From NCBI GenBank assembly GCA_019155205.2, contig JAHNZQ020003149.1, positions 1,869,456 to 1,933,455 of the forward strand: 64,000 nt of DNA, written 5' to 3'. The position numbers and the translations under genes were made by a program. Positions 1-9,716 of this stretch are shown in pieces (within the stretch, counting starts at the first letter, position 1; every line of letters starts with the position of its first letter). Under the pieces are notes generated by a model. That model worked only from the letters and a program-made list of their open reading frames with translations. It was not told the DNA's origin and made no database searches. The stretch is from Gracilaria vermiculophylla. Lineage: Eukaryota; Rhodophyta; Florideophyceae; Gracilariales; Gracilariaceae.

Positions 1-347
1 AAGCACCACGATTCCCTTGGCTACTTGAATCAGTACAATGTACTGTTCAACCTTCTAGAGTCCAGTATTGACAACGAAAAAATCTCGCTGTCCCATTGAA
101 CGCTTCCAGTTTGTTCAGCATCAGATTGACGGACACAGAAAGATTTTGGGCTTCCATTGAAGTAAATGCTACCAGTGCAACAACTTACTTCAACTTGGGA
201 TGATAGAAGCTTTATTCTCTGCCAGGATGATGATTCTCCCTACTCTGTCTTTCTCTTTGGCTCTAATTCGCTTCAGAACACCTCCGAACGGCACTACACG
301 ACCAATTCCAGGACAGGTATCGTTGCCATAGTAGCGATAAACCCCAC
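1..347. other. Unassigned left edge, possibly decayed Copia sequence
   Basis: No gene can be supported here. The stretch lies directly upstream of recognisable Copia reverse transcriptase and may be its eroded 5' part, but I could not align a conserved motif. The short open frame at 166-420 has no family signature and overlaps the better supported RT frame. Confidence 0.3.
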
Positions 348-591
348 ATGCGCACAATTGCTCAGCGGATTAAAATCGCACTTATTGCAGATTTCACAAC
401 TTATGTGGAGGACTTTGTGAGTACAAGTACGAATACTCTAGAAATGGATATTGTGAAACAAAAAGTGAAACAGCAATTTGAAATAAAAGATTTTGGAGAA
501 ATTCGTCAAACATTGAGATTCGAAATTGATTTAGGTCGCAAAAGAGGTCTGATGGAAATACGTCAGGAGCATTATGCTAATACTGTGTTTA
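348..591 (+). pseudogene. Copia reverse transcriptase, C-terminal fragment
   Basis: The translation carries the YVDD-box region of Copia RT as YVED, followed by the family pattern KQQFEIKDFGEIRQTLRFEID (here ended at EI) and a GLMEIRQEHYA stretch, equivalent to the 'GLxLSQxxYA' block. The second catalytic Asp of the box is kept but the first is Glu, so activity is doubtful. The frame stops being Copia at 591, where the TIR transposon begins, and resumes at 1595 with KKFNMK. Part of Copia relic A. Confidence 0.8.
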
Positions 592-615
592 CAGTTCGCG
601 ACACCATCGAGGGTG
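592..615 (+). repeat. Left terminal inverted repeat
   Basis: Starts CAGTTCGCGACACC and matches the reverse complement of 1568-1591 at 23 of 24 positions. Preceded by TTA at 589-591. Confidence 0.85.
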
Positions 616-725
616 TTTTGGATTTTTTGAAACTGTTGTTGATTCGCTAAAACTCTGTAATTTGAACCAATAATAGAACTCGTCAATCCGGTTTCAAAGG
701 TGTTTTTCTTTTTTTGGTACGTCAA

Positions 726-1420
726 ATGGTTGACGAGATAAAACCTCTAACGTCTCCAGTTCTTCGAAGAAGTAGCCGAAGAAAAGGCCGTAATGACTCC
801 AATATGAATCCAAATGCTGCGAAAAGTACCATACAGACCCCGAAAAAGAAAATGAAGATTGTGGATGAGGTAGAAATGGCTCGAGTGAAGGAATATGTGA
901 AGAAAAAGCGTCCGTCGACTGTTTCGGTAGAAGAAAAACTGGATATCCTAATGCTACAAGCGAAAATCTGCCATGAACATCATCAAAGTCAAAAGCTACT
1001 TTCTCCTGGAAGAAAAATGAAGAATGCAAAAGCTACGGAAAGAGTTGCTGACCTTCTGGGGCGGAAAAAAGACCTGGTGGCTGATGTTTGGAGCTCTTAC
1101 GTCAATGATATACCGCTCTCGGTTGCAAAACCTTCTGGAAATTATCGAATCAAGAGTACTAGAGTTCCTAGAGCACGTGGGGTTGGTATTATGGTGCNNN
1201 NNNNNNNNNNNNNNNNNNNNNNNNNNNNNNNNNNNNNNNNNNNNNNNNNNNNNNNNNNNNNNNNNNNNNNNNNNNNNNNNNNNNNNNNNNNNNNNNNATG
1301 CACTTGACGGACTTGCTACGGCATATTTTGGCCGTAGAACAACTCGACGAGGATAGCGACAATGATATCGATGAAGGTAGTGACGAAAACAGCAGCGATC
1401 TATCGGAGCAGAGTGATTAG
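726..1420 (+). pseudogene. Probable transposase of the TIR element, middle missing in gap
   Basis: First in-frame ATG at 726. The N-terminal part is strongly basic (RRSSRRKGR, PKKKMK) and then shows a helix-turn-helix-like block around KATERVADLLGRKKDLVADVW followed by TRVPRARG, a layout seen in DNA-binding N-termini of Tc1-like transposases (family assignment inferred). The frame enters the N gap at 1198. After the gap, 1298-1420 encodes an acidic tail (EQLDEDSDNDIDEGSDENSS) ending at TAG 1418-1420. The DDE catalytic core would lie inside the gap, so intactness cannot be judged; typed as pseudogene only because it cannot be read through. Confidence 0.5.
1198..1297. other. Assembly gap (100 N)
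   Basis: Exactly 100 undetermined bases, the conventional placeholder for a scaffold gap of unknown size. The element length across it is therefore not known. Confidence 0.98.
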
Positions 1421-1567
1421 AATGCATTTTTCGTACCATATAGTACCGAAACACCTTTATTATCATAACTTTGCCAAATTAATTGCGGAAAACGTGTATG
1501 AGAGCTCTAAAGACGTGTTTTTGTATGCTCTATCATAATATGATAAGGCATAGGTGAAGTTTTTTTT

Positions 1568-1591
1568 CACCCTCGATGGTGTCGCGAACCG
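1568..1591 (-). repeat. Right terminal inverted repeat
   Basis: Reverse complement of 592-615 with one mismatch. Followed by TTA at 1592-1594 and then by Copia coding sequence. Confidence 0.85.
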
Positions 1592-1594
1592 TTA

Positions 1595-2273
1595 AGAAGT
1601 TTAATATGAAATTTTAAAAGAGAATGCAAACAACATTTGACATTCATCTCATTTTGAAAATCTTTTAAGAAGAACCTACTGTGAAACATTGTCCGGAGAG
1701 AAAACTTGTTCGATCGGTAATTTATTTAATGCTCGGAACAAGACCTGATCTTGCGTATGCTACAGTTGTTTTCAAGTAAAATTTGCGAAAAGTATTGTTT
1801 GCATCAATAAAGAGCTTGCAAAAGAGATATGCGTTATAAAAAGAAAACAAGGAATTATTATCTTCTGTACAAAGTAAGGTCAGAATATAACTTGGAATTA
1901 GTTAGTGACGCAATTCTGGTAAATGAACAGTCTAGAAAACCAATTTCAAGAATTGCATCCTTTTTCGGAAATGGTTTACTGTCATGGAGCAGTTGAAAAC
2001 CAAATGCGCGCCTATATCACCTACAGAAGCAGAATTAATTGCACTGACAGAAATAGTTATAGAAAAAAAAACTGGTTACAAAAAACACTCAAAACGTTTA
2101 CCTCAAGAAATATCAAAACTCATCAAGTTTATTTTGACATCCAGTCTATGAGTTTTGATTTCTGAAATGTAAGGAGGGCACGAAACGTCAATGCATATTG
2201 CAATAAAACATTTTTATGTTCAGAACTGTGGGGAACAAAATGAAGAGGAGATTTTATACCGTTCTACGGATAG
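1595..2273 (+). pseudogene. Copia RT end and RNase H, frameshifted
   Basis: Resumes with KKFNMK. At 1684-1779 it reads RSVIYLMLGTRPDLAYATVV, the 'SLMYLxxGTRPDIAYAV' block of Copia elements. KRDMRYKKKTRNYYLLY (about 1815-1870), GNGLLSWSS (about 1965-1990) and SPTEAELIALTEIV (about 2018-2060) follow, all RNase H hallmarks. Near 2190-2270, MHIAIKHFYV and EEEILYRSTDS match the 'KHIDIKYHFVRE ... TEDMIADI' block. Several frame changes and stops show the gene is dead. It is cut at 2276 by the Tc1 insertion. Confidence 0.75.
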
Positions 2274-2275
2274 CA

Positions 2276-3550
2276 TAGACTGTTTCAAAAACATAGGAAA
2301 TGCTGTGAAATCTCATAAAAATACCAATGTATGTTGTAAGCCCACAAAAATAGGTTTTAGAAAAGAGTAAAGTCAAAAAACCGTTTCAAAATCATATGAT
2401 CATCCATAAAACTTCTTTACTGCGCGACTTTCAGTAGACTAATTTGCATCCGTTTTGTTGTATAAAGCTAATACATCATTTCGGCATCGAGTTAATGAAC
2501 GTTTTCACACTGAAAACTGTTAGAGGTGTTTAGCAATTTTTAATACAGTGTTTGAGTTCCAAAACTGTCTGAAATTGCCTTTCATGAGCACAAACCATGC
2601 TTTCCAGCAGTCTCCAAACGTTTTCGATGGGGTTCAGATCTGGTGTGCGCGCTGGCCACTCTAAATAAGATACCTCTGACTCCTGTTGCCAATTTTTAAC
2701 TAATGATGCAGTGTGTAGAGGCACATTATTCGGTTGGAAAATGAAAATTTCTTCATGCAAAAATAAACCAAAAGATAGCAAATAATTATATAGAAATTCT
2801 CGATATTTTTCCGCGTTCATGGTGGATTCGATAATTGCAATTTTAGTCAGACCTTTTTTGAAAGTGCCCACCCGGATCATCACAGAGCCTCCACATGCAT
2901 ACCTTTTATAATGGTCATGATAATCCTAACAGAGATCGTGCCAGTAATATTTGGAGCAATCTGGTCCACCTAAAATACACTTTTACTCATCGGTAAATTT
3001 TACATACCCCAGGTTTTCTTCCAGTAGATGTTTCCGGCACACCAGTCAACGCTCCTTTGCTTGTGATGATCTTGAAGAATTAACGTTTTCTTCATTTGCT
3101 TATATTTAAAGAAAATTGTGTTGGTTATCTATTGTCATATAGTTGATTTAACAACTTTGAGATTGAGATTTATTCCAATTGTTGAGCACGAACCTTTTCC
3201 TTTGCAAAATTTTATTTTCCTTTTTCTTTTGTCTGCTGGAATCAGCTTCTTAGGGCGTCCTGGAGATCTTTTCAATCCATATAGAGTCGGAAGTTTTAGA
3301 AGAGTAGCAATTGTGACCTTAGAACGCTTCCATTTTTGAGCGATTGCACTGTTATAGTGATTCTCGCCGTGTAACTTTATGACTTGAAGCTGTTCTTGCT
3401 TCGAAAGTTGAGGACCTCGAGCCATTATTGCTCAAAAGAAGACGGTGTATATATTTTTTGGAACTACTCTGTGTAGACTTTGTGCAAAATCTAGCCTACA
3501 GTACAGTTTTGGCGTACTTTTTAGGTGTAATATGTTTTTAATACGCACTG
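2276..3550 (-). mobile_element. Tc1-like transposon, copy A
   Basis: About 1.28 kb, minus-strand orientation, with imperfect TIRs: the right end ends ACGCACTG before TA 3551-3552, and the left end starts TAGACTGTTTC after CA 2274-2275 (a decayed TA). The same termini recur in copies B (17473-18303) and C (18463-21155). Insertion interrupted the last codons of Copia A pol: joining GATAG, TA and TGACAACAGAAAG gives an unbroken Copia-type STDSMTTESFTTSLSK. The transposase inside is broken. Confidence 0.85.
2530..3425 (-). pseudogene. Tc1-like transposase, broken (copy A)
   Basis: Read on the minus strand. 3425-3135 encodes the DNA-binding N-terminus (MARGPQLSKQEQLQVIKLHG, later LKRSPGRPKKL). 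Around 3000 a KFTDE block supplies the first catalytic Asp, followed by a stop. 2883-2530 encodes the second half, with NNVPLHTA in place of the DNAPxHTA motif and WPARTPDLNPIENVWRLL at the DDE end. The first Asp of DNAP is Asn here. At least two interruptions between the pieces make it non-functional. Copy C keeps QQDNAPAHTA. Confidence 0.85.
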
Positions 3551-3552
3551 TA

Positions 3553-3625
3553 TGACAACAGAAAGTTTTACAACATCTTTGTCAAAAACTAATCATTGGA
3601 AATGTATGGAAACCTAGGACTAAAG
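3553..3625 (+). pseudogene. Copia A pol tail
   Basis: Begins right after the Tc1 insertion. TTESFTTSLSKTNHWKCMET corresponds to the 'ADIMTKxLxKxKHxKFxxML' end of Copia pol. In frame with the upstream STDS once the insert is left out. Confidence 0.7.
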
Positions 3626-3639
3626 CAGTATCACATTAA

Positions 3640-3745
3640 CAACGGTCTTAAGAGAAGCTCTAGAAGCTTCTTTAAAAATAAATAGAAACTGCCTCCGTCT
3701 AGAAAGTTCTAAAAGGTTTTTCAGAAGAACCGTATTTGCAGTTTT
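3640..3745. promoter_or_regulatory. HSE-like GAA/TTC cluster after Copia A pol
   Basis: Contains GAAGCTCTAGAAGCTTC, CTAGAAAGTTCTA and TTCAGAAGAAC, i.e. alternating GAA and TTC pentamers as in heat-shock elements. Its position just past pol is where a Copia 3' LTR U3 would lie. A similar cluster occurs upstream of gag in Copia B. Function is inferred from the motif only. Confidence 0.4.
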
Positions 3746-6494
3746 AATCGTATATGATAGGCGCTGATTTATTTGACCGGGCTGTCGCTGGGTGGGGATT
3801 TAATCGACTATGCGACAATGAGCTCGACGTGGGGCTCTTGGTGGTCAATGCTAGATTGGTTTTCGCCTTCATCTGGCTTCTATGTGAGACCGGAATTCTT
3901 CAGGGTTAAATTCTCGGCTCAGCCCATGATCCAAACATTTCGCCACACACCAACATTGACAGATAGAAGAAGTTCGGCTCCGTATACTGCATAAAATATG
4001 CTGAAAATCAATAATCTTTGACAGAGATCCGGAGCAGTATTTATGCTTTAGACATGGATAGGGATAAAATGCCTCTGATGCTGTGATTTTGTGTGTGGAG
4101 CACAAAGATTCACATCTATTCCTTCCTTAACCGCACAAAGACCTTCCGCGAACTATGCAATGAAAACAAGCAATGAAACACCGCACAGAAAAAAAGCAGC
4201 GATGCATCTTCATCAGCACTGCCGAAATATTTTTCCGATTACGAAGGAAAAAATTGAAAAGGAGTGACCAATTTGTAGTGCTGTTCAAGGGAAAGATAGA
4301 TTGTTGTCTGTAAGAATTACTATCATAAAGTAGGACTTTGCTTAGAGTAGGGACTACAGTACGCATCAGGGGCATCGCGGCAGTACTGGAAGGCACGGTG
4401 AAATATGTCGCGGTATGGCGCGTCGAAGCTGGTAGCGCCATGCTCATCAAAGCACACGGCGTCACAGCTATAAGCGCATGGGAACGAGCTAAACACATGT
4501 CGCCGAGTCGATGTGCGTACACACAACCAGCAGACAGCAAAAACCATTGAGTTTACCACCTACATGCTGACATAAGACATAAAAATCGCAGACCTCCCAT
4601 AACGTCAAAGATGTCTGGCCACACTCGACACAAGTTCTGTGTTCCACTGTTCTTCTTCTATGTACTTAGAACGCCATATATATGTGTTTTAAGGTATTAA
4701 GGAGACACAAAAAATAATCAAAGGTTCAAAAAAGCAAGCCTGGACACGCCGTCAGCAAACGATGGGTAGGGACAGAAATTCATCCCTCTTTCAACCGCAC
4801 CGACATCGCGAGTCAATACTAAACCAGAGCGAACACGATGCTGCGATTATAAACATTTTCCGGATAATAACTGATGTGTCTCCGGCAAAATCGGAGATGT
4901 ACCCTTCGCACCTTTACTTTCTTTAATTCTGAAATATTATAATTTGTTGCAATGTGCGGAATCGAGACGTGGAACCCAGCAACGGCATTGTTAACGTTGT
5001 TTGTTGAAGAGTGCAAGAGCAAAATATGAAAGCACAAGTTTGAGCCAGCGAGCTTTGTACGAAAGATACGAAAGACGGCTGGAAAACAGGAACACAGAGT
5101 TGTGTTCTGGTTGGTTTACGTAACTAATTATTCCAGCGTCTCATCTCAACCTCGGCTCTTTTACGAGCGATGATACCGCGCGACACCTTTTTATCCTCAG
5201 CTGGGCCTTTTTATGCTACCGCATTTCTAGCCAACCGTGGCTGTCGGTATTTTCTGTCAATGTTTCTCTCTAATAGGAGCCTTGAATAATGTCATGGATC
5301 GATCGATATCAGCAAAAGCCTCCAGCTCGGCGGTTAGCTACAAAACTCTTCTACATCAAATGCCCTGGAAAATCAAAAATTTGTCGTTTCAAAAAATGCC
5401 TCCAAAGTCTCGGTTTTCTTTCCAACAGCAAATCCAGTAAGAACGAGCTGAGAGCTCCATCCTTTCACGGAATATCTTACGACCCATTCCCTTTATATTT
5501 AACTGACATAGGCGTAGAAATAATCAGCTTTCAATACAGTTCGCTTTTGTATATATCCTATGAGTTCCTGAGTTAAAGCAGTTCGTTGAGAAGAGATCAG
5601 AACCCAGTTCCAAATTTACGCTAAATCAACACACCGAAACACTTTCCTAGGTCAAACCACAACGCTCAGAAATATTGACGAAGAGGACCTCAACAGAACT
5701 TCACAACAGTTCTACGGTGCAGTACTGCTCTGCTGCCCTATACAAACGAAGCGTATGGTTTGACAAATTGCAATTCAAGACAGAACGTCTGCTTTCTTCC
5801 AAACACGTACATCTTCTTTACATAATCATGTTCTATGTTGACCAAACGAAACCTTGTAGAATGGAAAACAGTGTCAATAATAAAACTGCACTCCTCTCAA
5901 GCACGTAGACCCGACATTCAACAGTTTCAAACGGGCCGCCAAAAATAGCAAACTTTGTGTAACGCCAGAATCACCGTCTGTTTCACAATCACCCCCGCCT
6001 TGCCTAATGTAAGTACCACAATTAACAACCACGTGGAATGCATTACCCGGTGCCCATTAAAGCTCTCCACGGAACTCGTGATTGTAAACCTTAAAGCAGA
6101 CAGCGACATAAATTCAGATCAAGTACCCAAAAAAACTGGAAATCTTCGGAGAATGTATATAAAGCACAGAGCAACGTCCAAAGATCAGTCATATTCGGAA
6201 TCAATGCTACTTATGCAAGGGAATAATATTGTATTTGGGGCCTTCCTGGCGCACTTCGGTCACATTCTCCAAACACTTAATAATTATGTCTTTAATCCAT
6301 TTAAGTCGGACATATAGCGAAAGCTCCATCGCGTAGCTAGAGTGATGTTTGTCATTGACCTCTGTGAAATTTTTGATGCGCTGACTGTTGCGCTCTTCGA
6401 TTCGTTGACTATAGGGATCATTTGTAGAGCGTTTCAGAAAAAGGGATTGCGGATCCACAACAGAAGTCCTCCAGACGTGAACGAAACTGAACTA
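3746..6494. other. No recognisable gene
   Basis: Many short open frames, none with a family motif or a length above chance. The overlapping frames at 4127-4559 on both strands are mutual shadows. Probably old intergenic or transposon-derived DNA. Confidence 0.5.
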
Positions 6495-6570
6495 CTTAAA
6501 AATTTCCAACGTGAACAACGCGTAAGTATCCATAGATACTTACGCGTTGTTCACGTTGGAAATTTTTAAG
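6495..6570. repeat. Perfect 36-bp inverted repeat with 4-nt spacer
   Basis: Arm 6495-6530 is the exact reverse complement of 6535-6570, with CATA between. The arms start CTTAAAAATTTCCAACGTGA. No decay is visible, unlike the surrounding relics, which implies recent formation, selection, or an assembly artefact. Confidence 0.95.
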
Positions 6571-6620
6571 TTACCATGGATAACCTTGCCAAGACGTACT
6601 TAATAAGCTCTTGAAGTCTG

Positions 6621-7181
6621 GTGATGGAGTCTGAGGCCGAAGAGAGTTGCAGAGTGGGAGTAAGCAATTCAAGTGGGGGTCTTTTGACCCCGAGAGCGGT
6701 ACTGAACACTTTACAAGCAAAGACCAAAGGCAGTCTTTGCTTTGAAATTTCTGCAGAGCTGCGCCCTCTTATTGAGCTTGATTTGCGCAGTGATACGCAA
6801 CTGAAGCATATGGCTGAGACTCGCAATCAGAGGCGCCAGATTGCAGCTTCTCGCTCTGGCCAAAAGTGCGCTTGGAATTTCGTGAATGAAAATGAGTTGA
6901 TCTTAAGGTCAGCAGATGCAGCGAGCGATGGAAGGGGAACTGAAGTCGACGGATCGTTGTTTGATGATCCCATAATCTTGGAATGTTTGAGTTCTGAAAG
7001 TGTTGTTTACCCTCATAAATGTTCTGTTGGCACCGAAGCCGTCTGTGGACAAGAGCTTGTCACACGCGACACATTGCAGTTTTATGCGAAAGCAATACCC
7101 TTTCGGGACGCTACGGTGTTTGGCTTACTACGACATTTGCTTTCTGTTCTTGATATCAGAATCAGATGGAGGAGAAGCTAA
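6621..7181 (+). CDS. Hypothetical protein, 186 aa, unsupported family
   Basis: An open frame from ATG 6621 to a stop at 7179-7181. I recognise no domain, signal peptide or membrane segment; composition is ordinary and soluble, with a basic C-terminus (IRIRWRRS). It starts about 50 bp after the 36-bp inverted repeat, and the next frame (7000-7488) overlaps it in another phase, which could reflect a broken longer gene. It may equally be a chance frame in transposon debris. Confidence 0.25.
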   Translation: MMESEAEESCRVGVSNSSGGLLTPRAVLNTLQAKTKGSLCFEISAELRPLIELDLRSDTQLKHMAETRNQRRQIAASRSGQKCAWNFVNENELILRSADAASDGRGTEVDGSLFDDPIILECLSSESVVYPHKCSVGTEAVCGQELVTRDTLQFYAKAIPFRDATVFGLLRHLLSVLDIRIRWRRS

Positions 7182-7628
7182 GACACTCGGCTTTTATATG
7201 ACGTATAGAACGTCTAGAGTAGTGCAGGAAAAGAGAAATCAATTTCTCTTCACTTACTTAGTTCGAAGTCAAATAAGATTTCCGACACATTTGAAGTACA
7301 ACAGGTTCAGAGATAATCTATACCATACAAAAAAAGCCGTGGTGTGCGTATGGCAAATTTCGCTTGCCGAAAAACAGAACAGGGACCAAGAAAGAGGTCT
7401 CTCTCATCTCCCTTCTACCATCAGATCTGCCGATCAGAGGGACTTTACTTATGACAGAAACTTTTCTAATTCACGTCTGGCAACGTAAACTGTCATCCAC
7501 CGAGCTTTAATTTGAAGCCAAGATCTGTAAGCCTAGATCTGGAACAGTACGCATCTGCGCATAATGGCGAAGGGCTGGGACGTGGCTTGCGCTGTTCGTA
7601 AAGTTGTTGTCAGTAAACATTTTCTCAG
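7182..7628. other. No recognisable feature
   Basis: Between the hypothetical frame and the left LTR of Copia B. An open frame to 7488 has no family motif. Confidence 0.4.
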
Positions 7629-7880
7629 TGACGATGAGTCTTTTTTGATATTCGCATTCACATTTGTATTTCTTTACGACAGTCTGTTTTGACTCTCGTA
7701 CTATTATTGCTTTACGAGAGCATGCTTACTAGTTCTACGTGCTCTCATATGTTATTTATTTCTATAAAGTGAGAGCAACAAGACCATCACTGATGGACTT
7801 GGGGGCTCTCAGCTGTTTTTTGTCTTGTTTCCGACTGAACAATTTCTCTGAGAGGTTATGGGCGCAGCCAATGCTAGCCT
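7629..7880 (+). repeat. Copia B left LTR (detectable part)
   Basis: Begins TGACGATGAGTC and matches 16229-16480, including the shared blocks CACTGATGGACTT and GGGGCTCTCAGCT. Similarity fades after about 7880, so the right boundary is uncertain; the true LTR may run to about 8200. Confidence 0.65.
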
Positions 7881-8059
7881 GCAAACTCGTGGTTACCTCT
7901 AGTTCTCCTTCTTCAACTTTTTTACTGTCGTGTGTATTATAAATAGGTGTAGTACAGAGCTTAGGATAAACTTGAGTAAACGCACTGTTGTTTTATCTCG
8001 ATGAATCGGCCTGACGTCTATCATTCATCAAACCTGGTCTGCAATTCTTTCTTATATAG

Positions 8060-8210
8060 TGTTCACATAATGTTCTATAGTCTTCTAGAACTTCTAATAG
8101 TTTCTATCATAAAGCATAAAATTCTTCTACATAATTTCTTCTATAGAACCTTCTAGAAGTCTCTTGATATTAGCAGTTTCTAGTTGCTTCCTAGAAGCTT
8201 CTAGATGATT
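8060..8210. promoter_or_regulatory. Dense HSE-like TTCTAGAA cluster upstream of Copia B gag
   Basis: Repeated GAA/TTC modules include GAACCTTCTAGAA at 8146-8158, a perfect GAAnnTTCnnGAA, and CTAGAAGCTTCTAG near 8190. Located 50-200 bp before the gag ATG at 8256. A heat-shock-factor role is inferred; heat-responsive Copia elements with HSEs in the LTR are known in plants (ONSEN). Confidence 0.5.
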
Positions 8211-8255
8211 CTAAACCAGTGTGTACAAAGTCTTGTTTTCCATTGGTTTTTCACA

Positions 8256-9716
8256 ATGGACTCTGATGCTTGGAAAATCCGAATCCCGCCTTTTGATGAA
8301 AAGCATGGCAACAAATTATGGAGAATTCGTATTGAATCTGCTTATCACGCGAAGGGCAGTGGGGAGGTCCTGAATCAGAATAGAAATATCTTCACTAATG
8401 ATGAAGAAAAGAGAGACCAATGGGAGATCTTCAGGAAGAAAGCAAGTGAACTCATTGTATCCGCTCTATCAGATGAAGCTCTGCGCGTTGTGCAAAGTGA
8501 AATTGGAAACCCATGCAAAATTTTGAAGAGACTGGATGAACGATTTGCATTCATCTCAACTGCATCCCGAAATGTTGAGATGTGCGAACTGCTCAACATG
8601 AGATACTTCGACATTAATCAGAACATGGACCGACACATAGAAAAAATGGCTTCTGTTATCGACCAACTGACTGCAATTGAAGCGAAACAACCTGAAGAGC
8701 TTACAGTTGCTCTGTTAGTTTCATCTGTCGCAGCCTAGGAACTCAATCCAGTATGTGCAACAATCAAGACAATGTCTACTCAACAATCCAAATGGGAAAT
8801 TGTACCGGACCGTCTCCTTGATGAAATACGAACAATAGAAAATCATCATTCCGAGCGGGTTGCTACAGCAAGACGGAAGTGTGCGATATGCAGTAAGGAG
8901 AATCATACTGCAAGTCGCCGCTATCTAAATCCATTGAATCTCAAGAATAAATCGAATTTTCATCATGAGATATCCGGAGACAGTGGCTCTGCTCAGGGAA
9001 CAGAACAAATCAACAAGCAATATGAAAGATGTAGAGGTTCATCAAGCCCCCAGCAACCCAATAATCGGGTACCCGTCCCACACACTAAAGTTATGGCAGC
9101 CCGTAATCCAGGAAACCTTTTAATGTTGGACTCTGGATCCATTACCCTATTGAAATATTCCTTAAATCATCTGTCTCAAAGCCACAAGTGCATCGTAGCA
9201 ATTGCTCTCGGAGACAATTCGGAGATCTCTACTACTGAGAGGGGTGTGAAACCAGTCACTTGGTCATATGAAGGAGACGACAAATTCGTTGCGCTAAGCA
9301 ACACTCTTGTTTCTAGTGATATTGCAACGAGCTCATTCTCCATTCCAGCTCTGACATCCAGACAACTTGTAGTTCTTTTCCCTCCAGAAGTTGCGCTTAT
9401 CAATGACTTAAAAGACAATCTACTTATAATTTGCAGTGCTCCAAGGACTTCTAATAGACTCTACTACATCTCATTGGACTCCTCAGCTCCTTCAGAGGTG
9501 CCCAATGTTTCGTCACAACCTCCCATGACAGCAATGGTTGCTCGCATTTCCGATATAAACAGTACCGACGACGGCATGGTCAGTGCACGCGATGATTGTT
9601 CCAAAAACTCTAAAGAAGACCAACCTGAGCTTCAAACATATTTAAAAGCCGTGTCATTGCGGCAGAATCGCCTGGGATACACAGCGACAAAGGTAGAAGT
9701 CAAAAAGCTGCTTTAA
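8256..9716 (+). pseudogene. Copia B gag and protease, one in-frame stop
   Basis: ATG 8256 opens a gag of the Copia UBN2 type (MDSDAWKIRIPPFDEKHGNK). The frame runs to TAG 8736-8738, then continues in the same phase to 9716. After the stop comes a zinc knuckle CAICSKENHTASRRY, with C-x2-C-x4-H kept but the last Cys replaced by Tyr. LMLDSGSI near 9124-9147 is the aspartic protease DSG motif. The stop lies inside gag, before the knuckle, so it is not a normal gag-pol boundary. With the degenerate knuckle it suggests decay rather than readthrough control. Confidence 0.75.

Larger units (their letters stand above)
592..1591 (+). mobile_element. TIR DNA transposon inserted in Copia A (assembly gap inside)
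   Basis: A 24-bp inverted repeat with one mismatch (core TTCGCGACACCATCGAGGG) marks both ends. The flanks share TTA (589-591 and 1592-1594), which fits either a TA target duplication (Tc1/mariner/pogo) or TTA (PIF/Harbinger). Leaving out the element and one target copy joins GTG TTT A with AG AAG TTT into the Copia motif VFKKFNM, so the insertion point is exact. The inner part contains a basic N-terminal transposase-like frame, a 100-N gap and an acidic C-terminal tail. True length is unknown because the gap is a placeholder. Confidence 0.85.
348..3625 (+). mobile_element. Ty1/Copia retrotransposon relic A with two nested DNA transposons
   Basis: Three pieces of one Copia pol gene lie in order on the plus strand: RT C-terminal part (348-591), RT end plus RNase H (1595-2273) and the pol tail (3553-3625). 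They are separated by a TIR transposon (592-1591) and a Tc1 element (2276-3550). The pol frame runs from piece to piece once each insert and one target-site copy are left out, so both inserted into a still recognisable Copia gene. The element's 5' half lies outside the window. Its 3' LTR is not delimited, although an HSE-like cluster follows at 3640-3745. Confidence 0.85.

Noticed and set aside
4127..4559. Small gene of about 137 aa
   Set aside because: Three overlapping frames on both strands with no motif; likely shadows.
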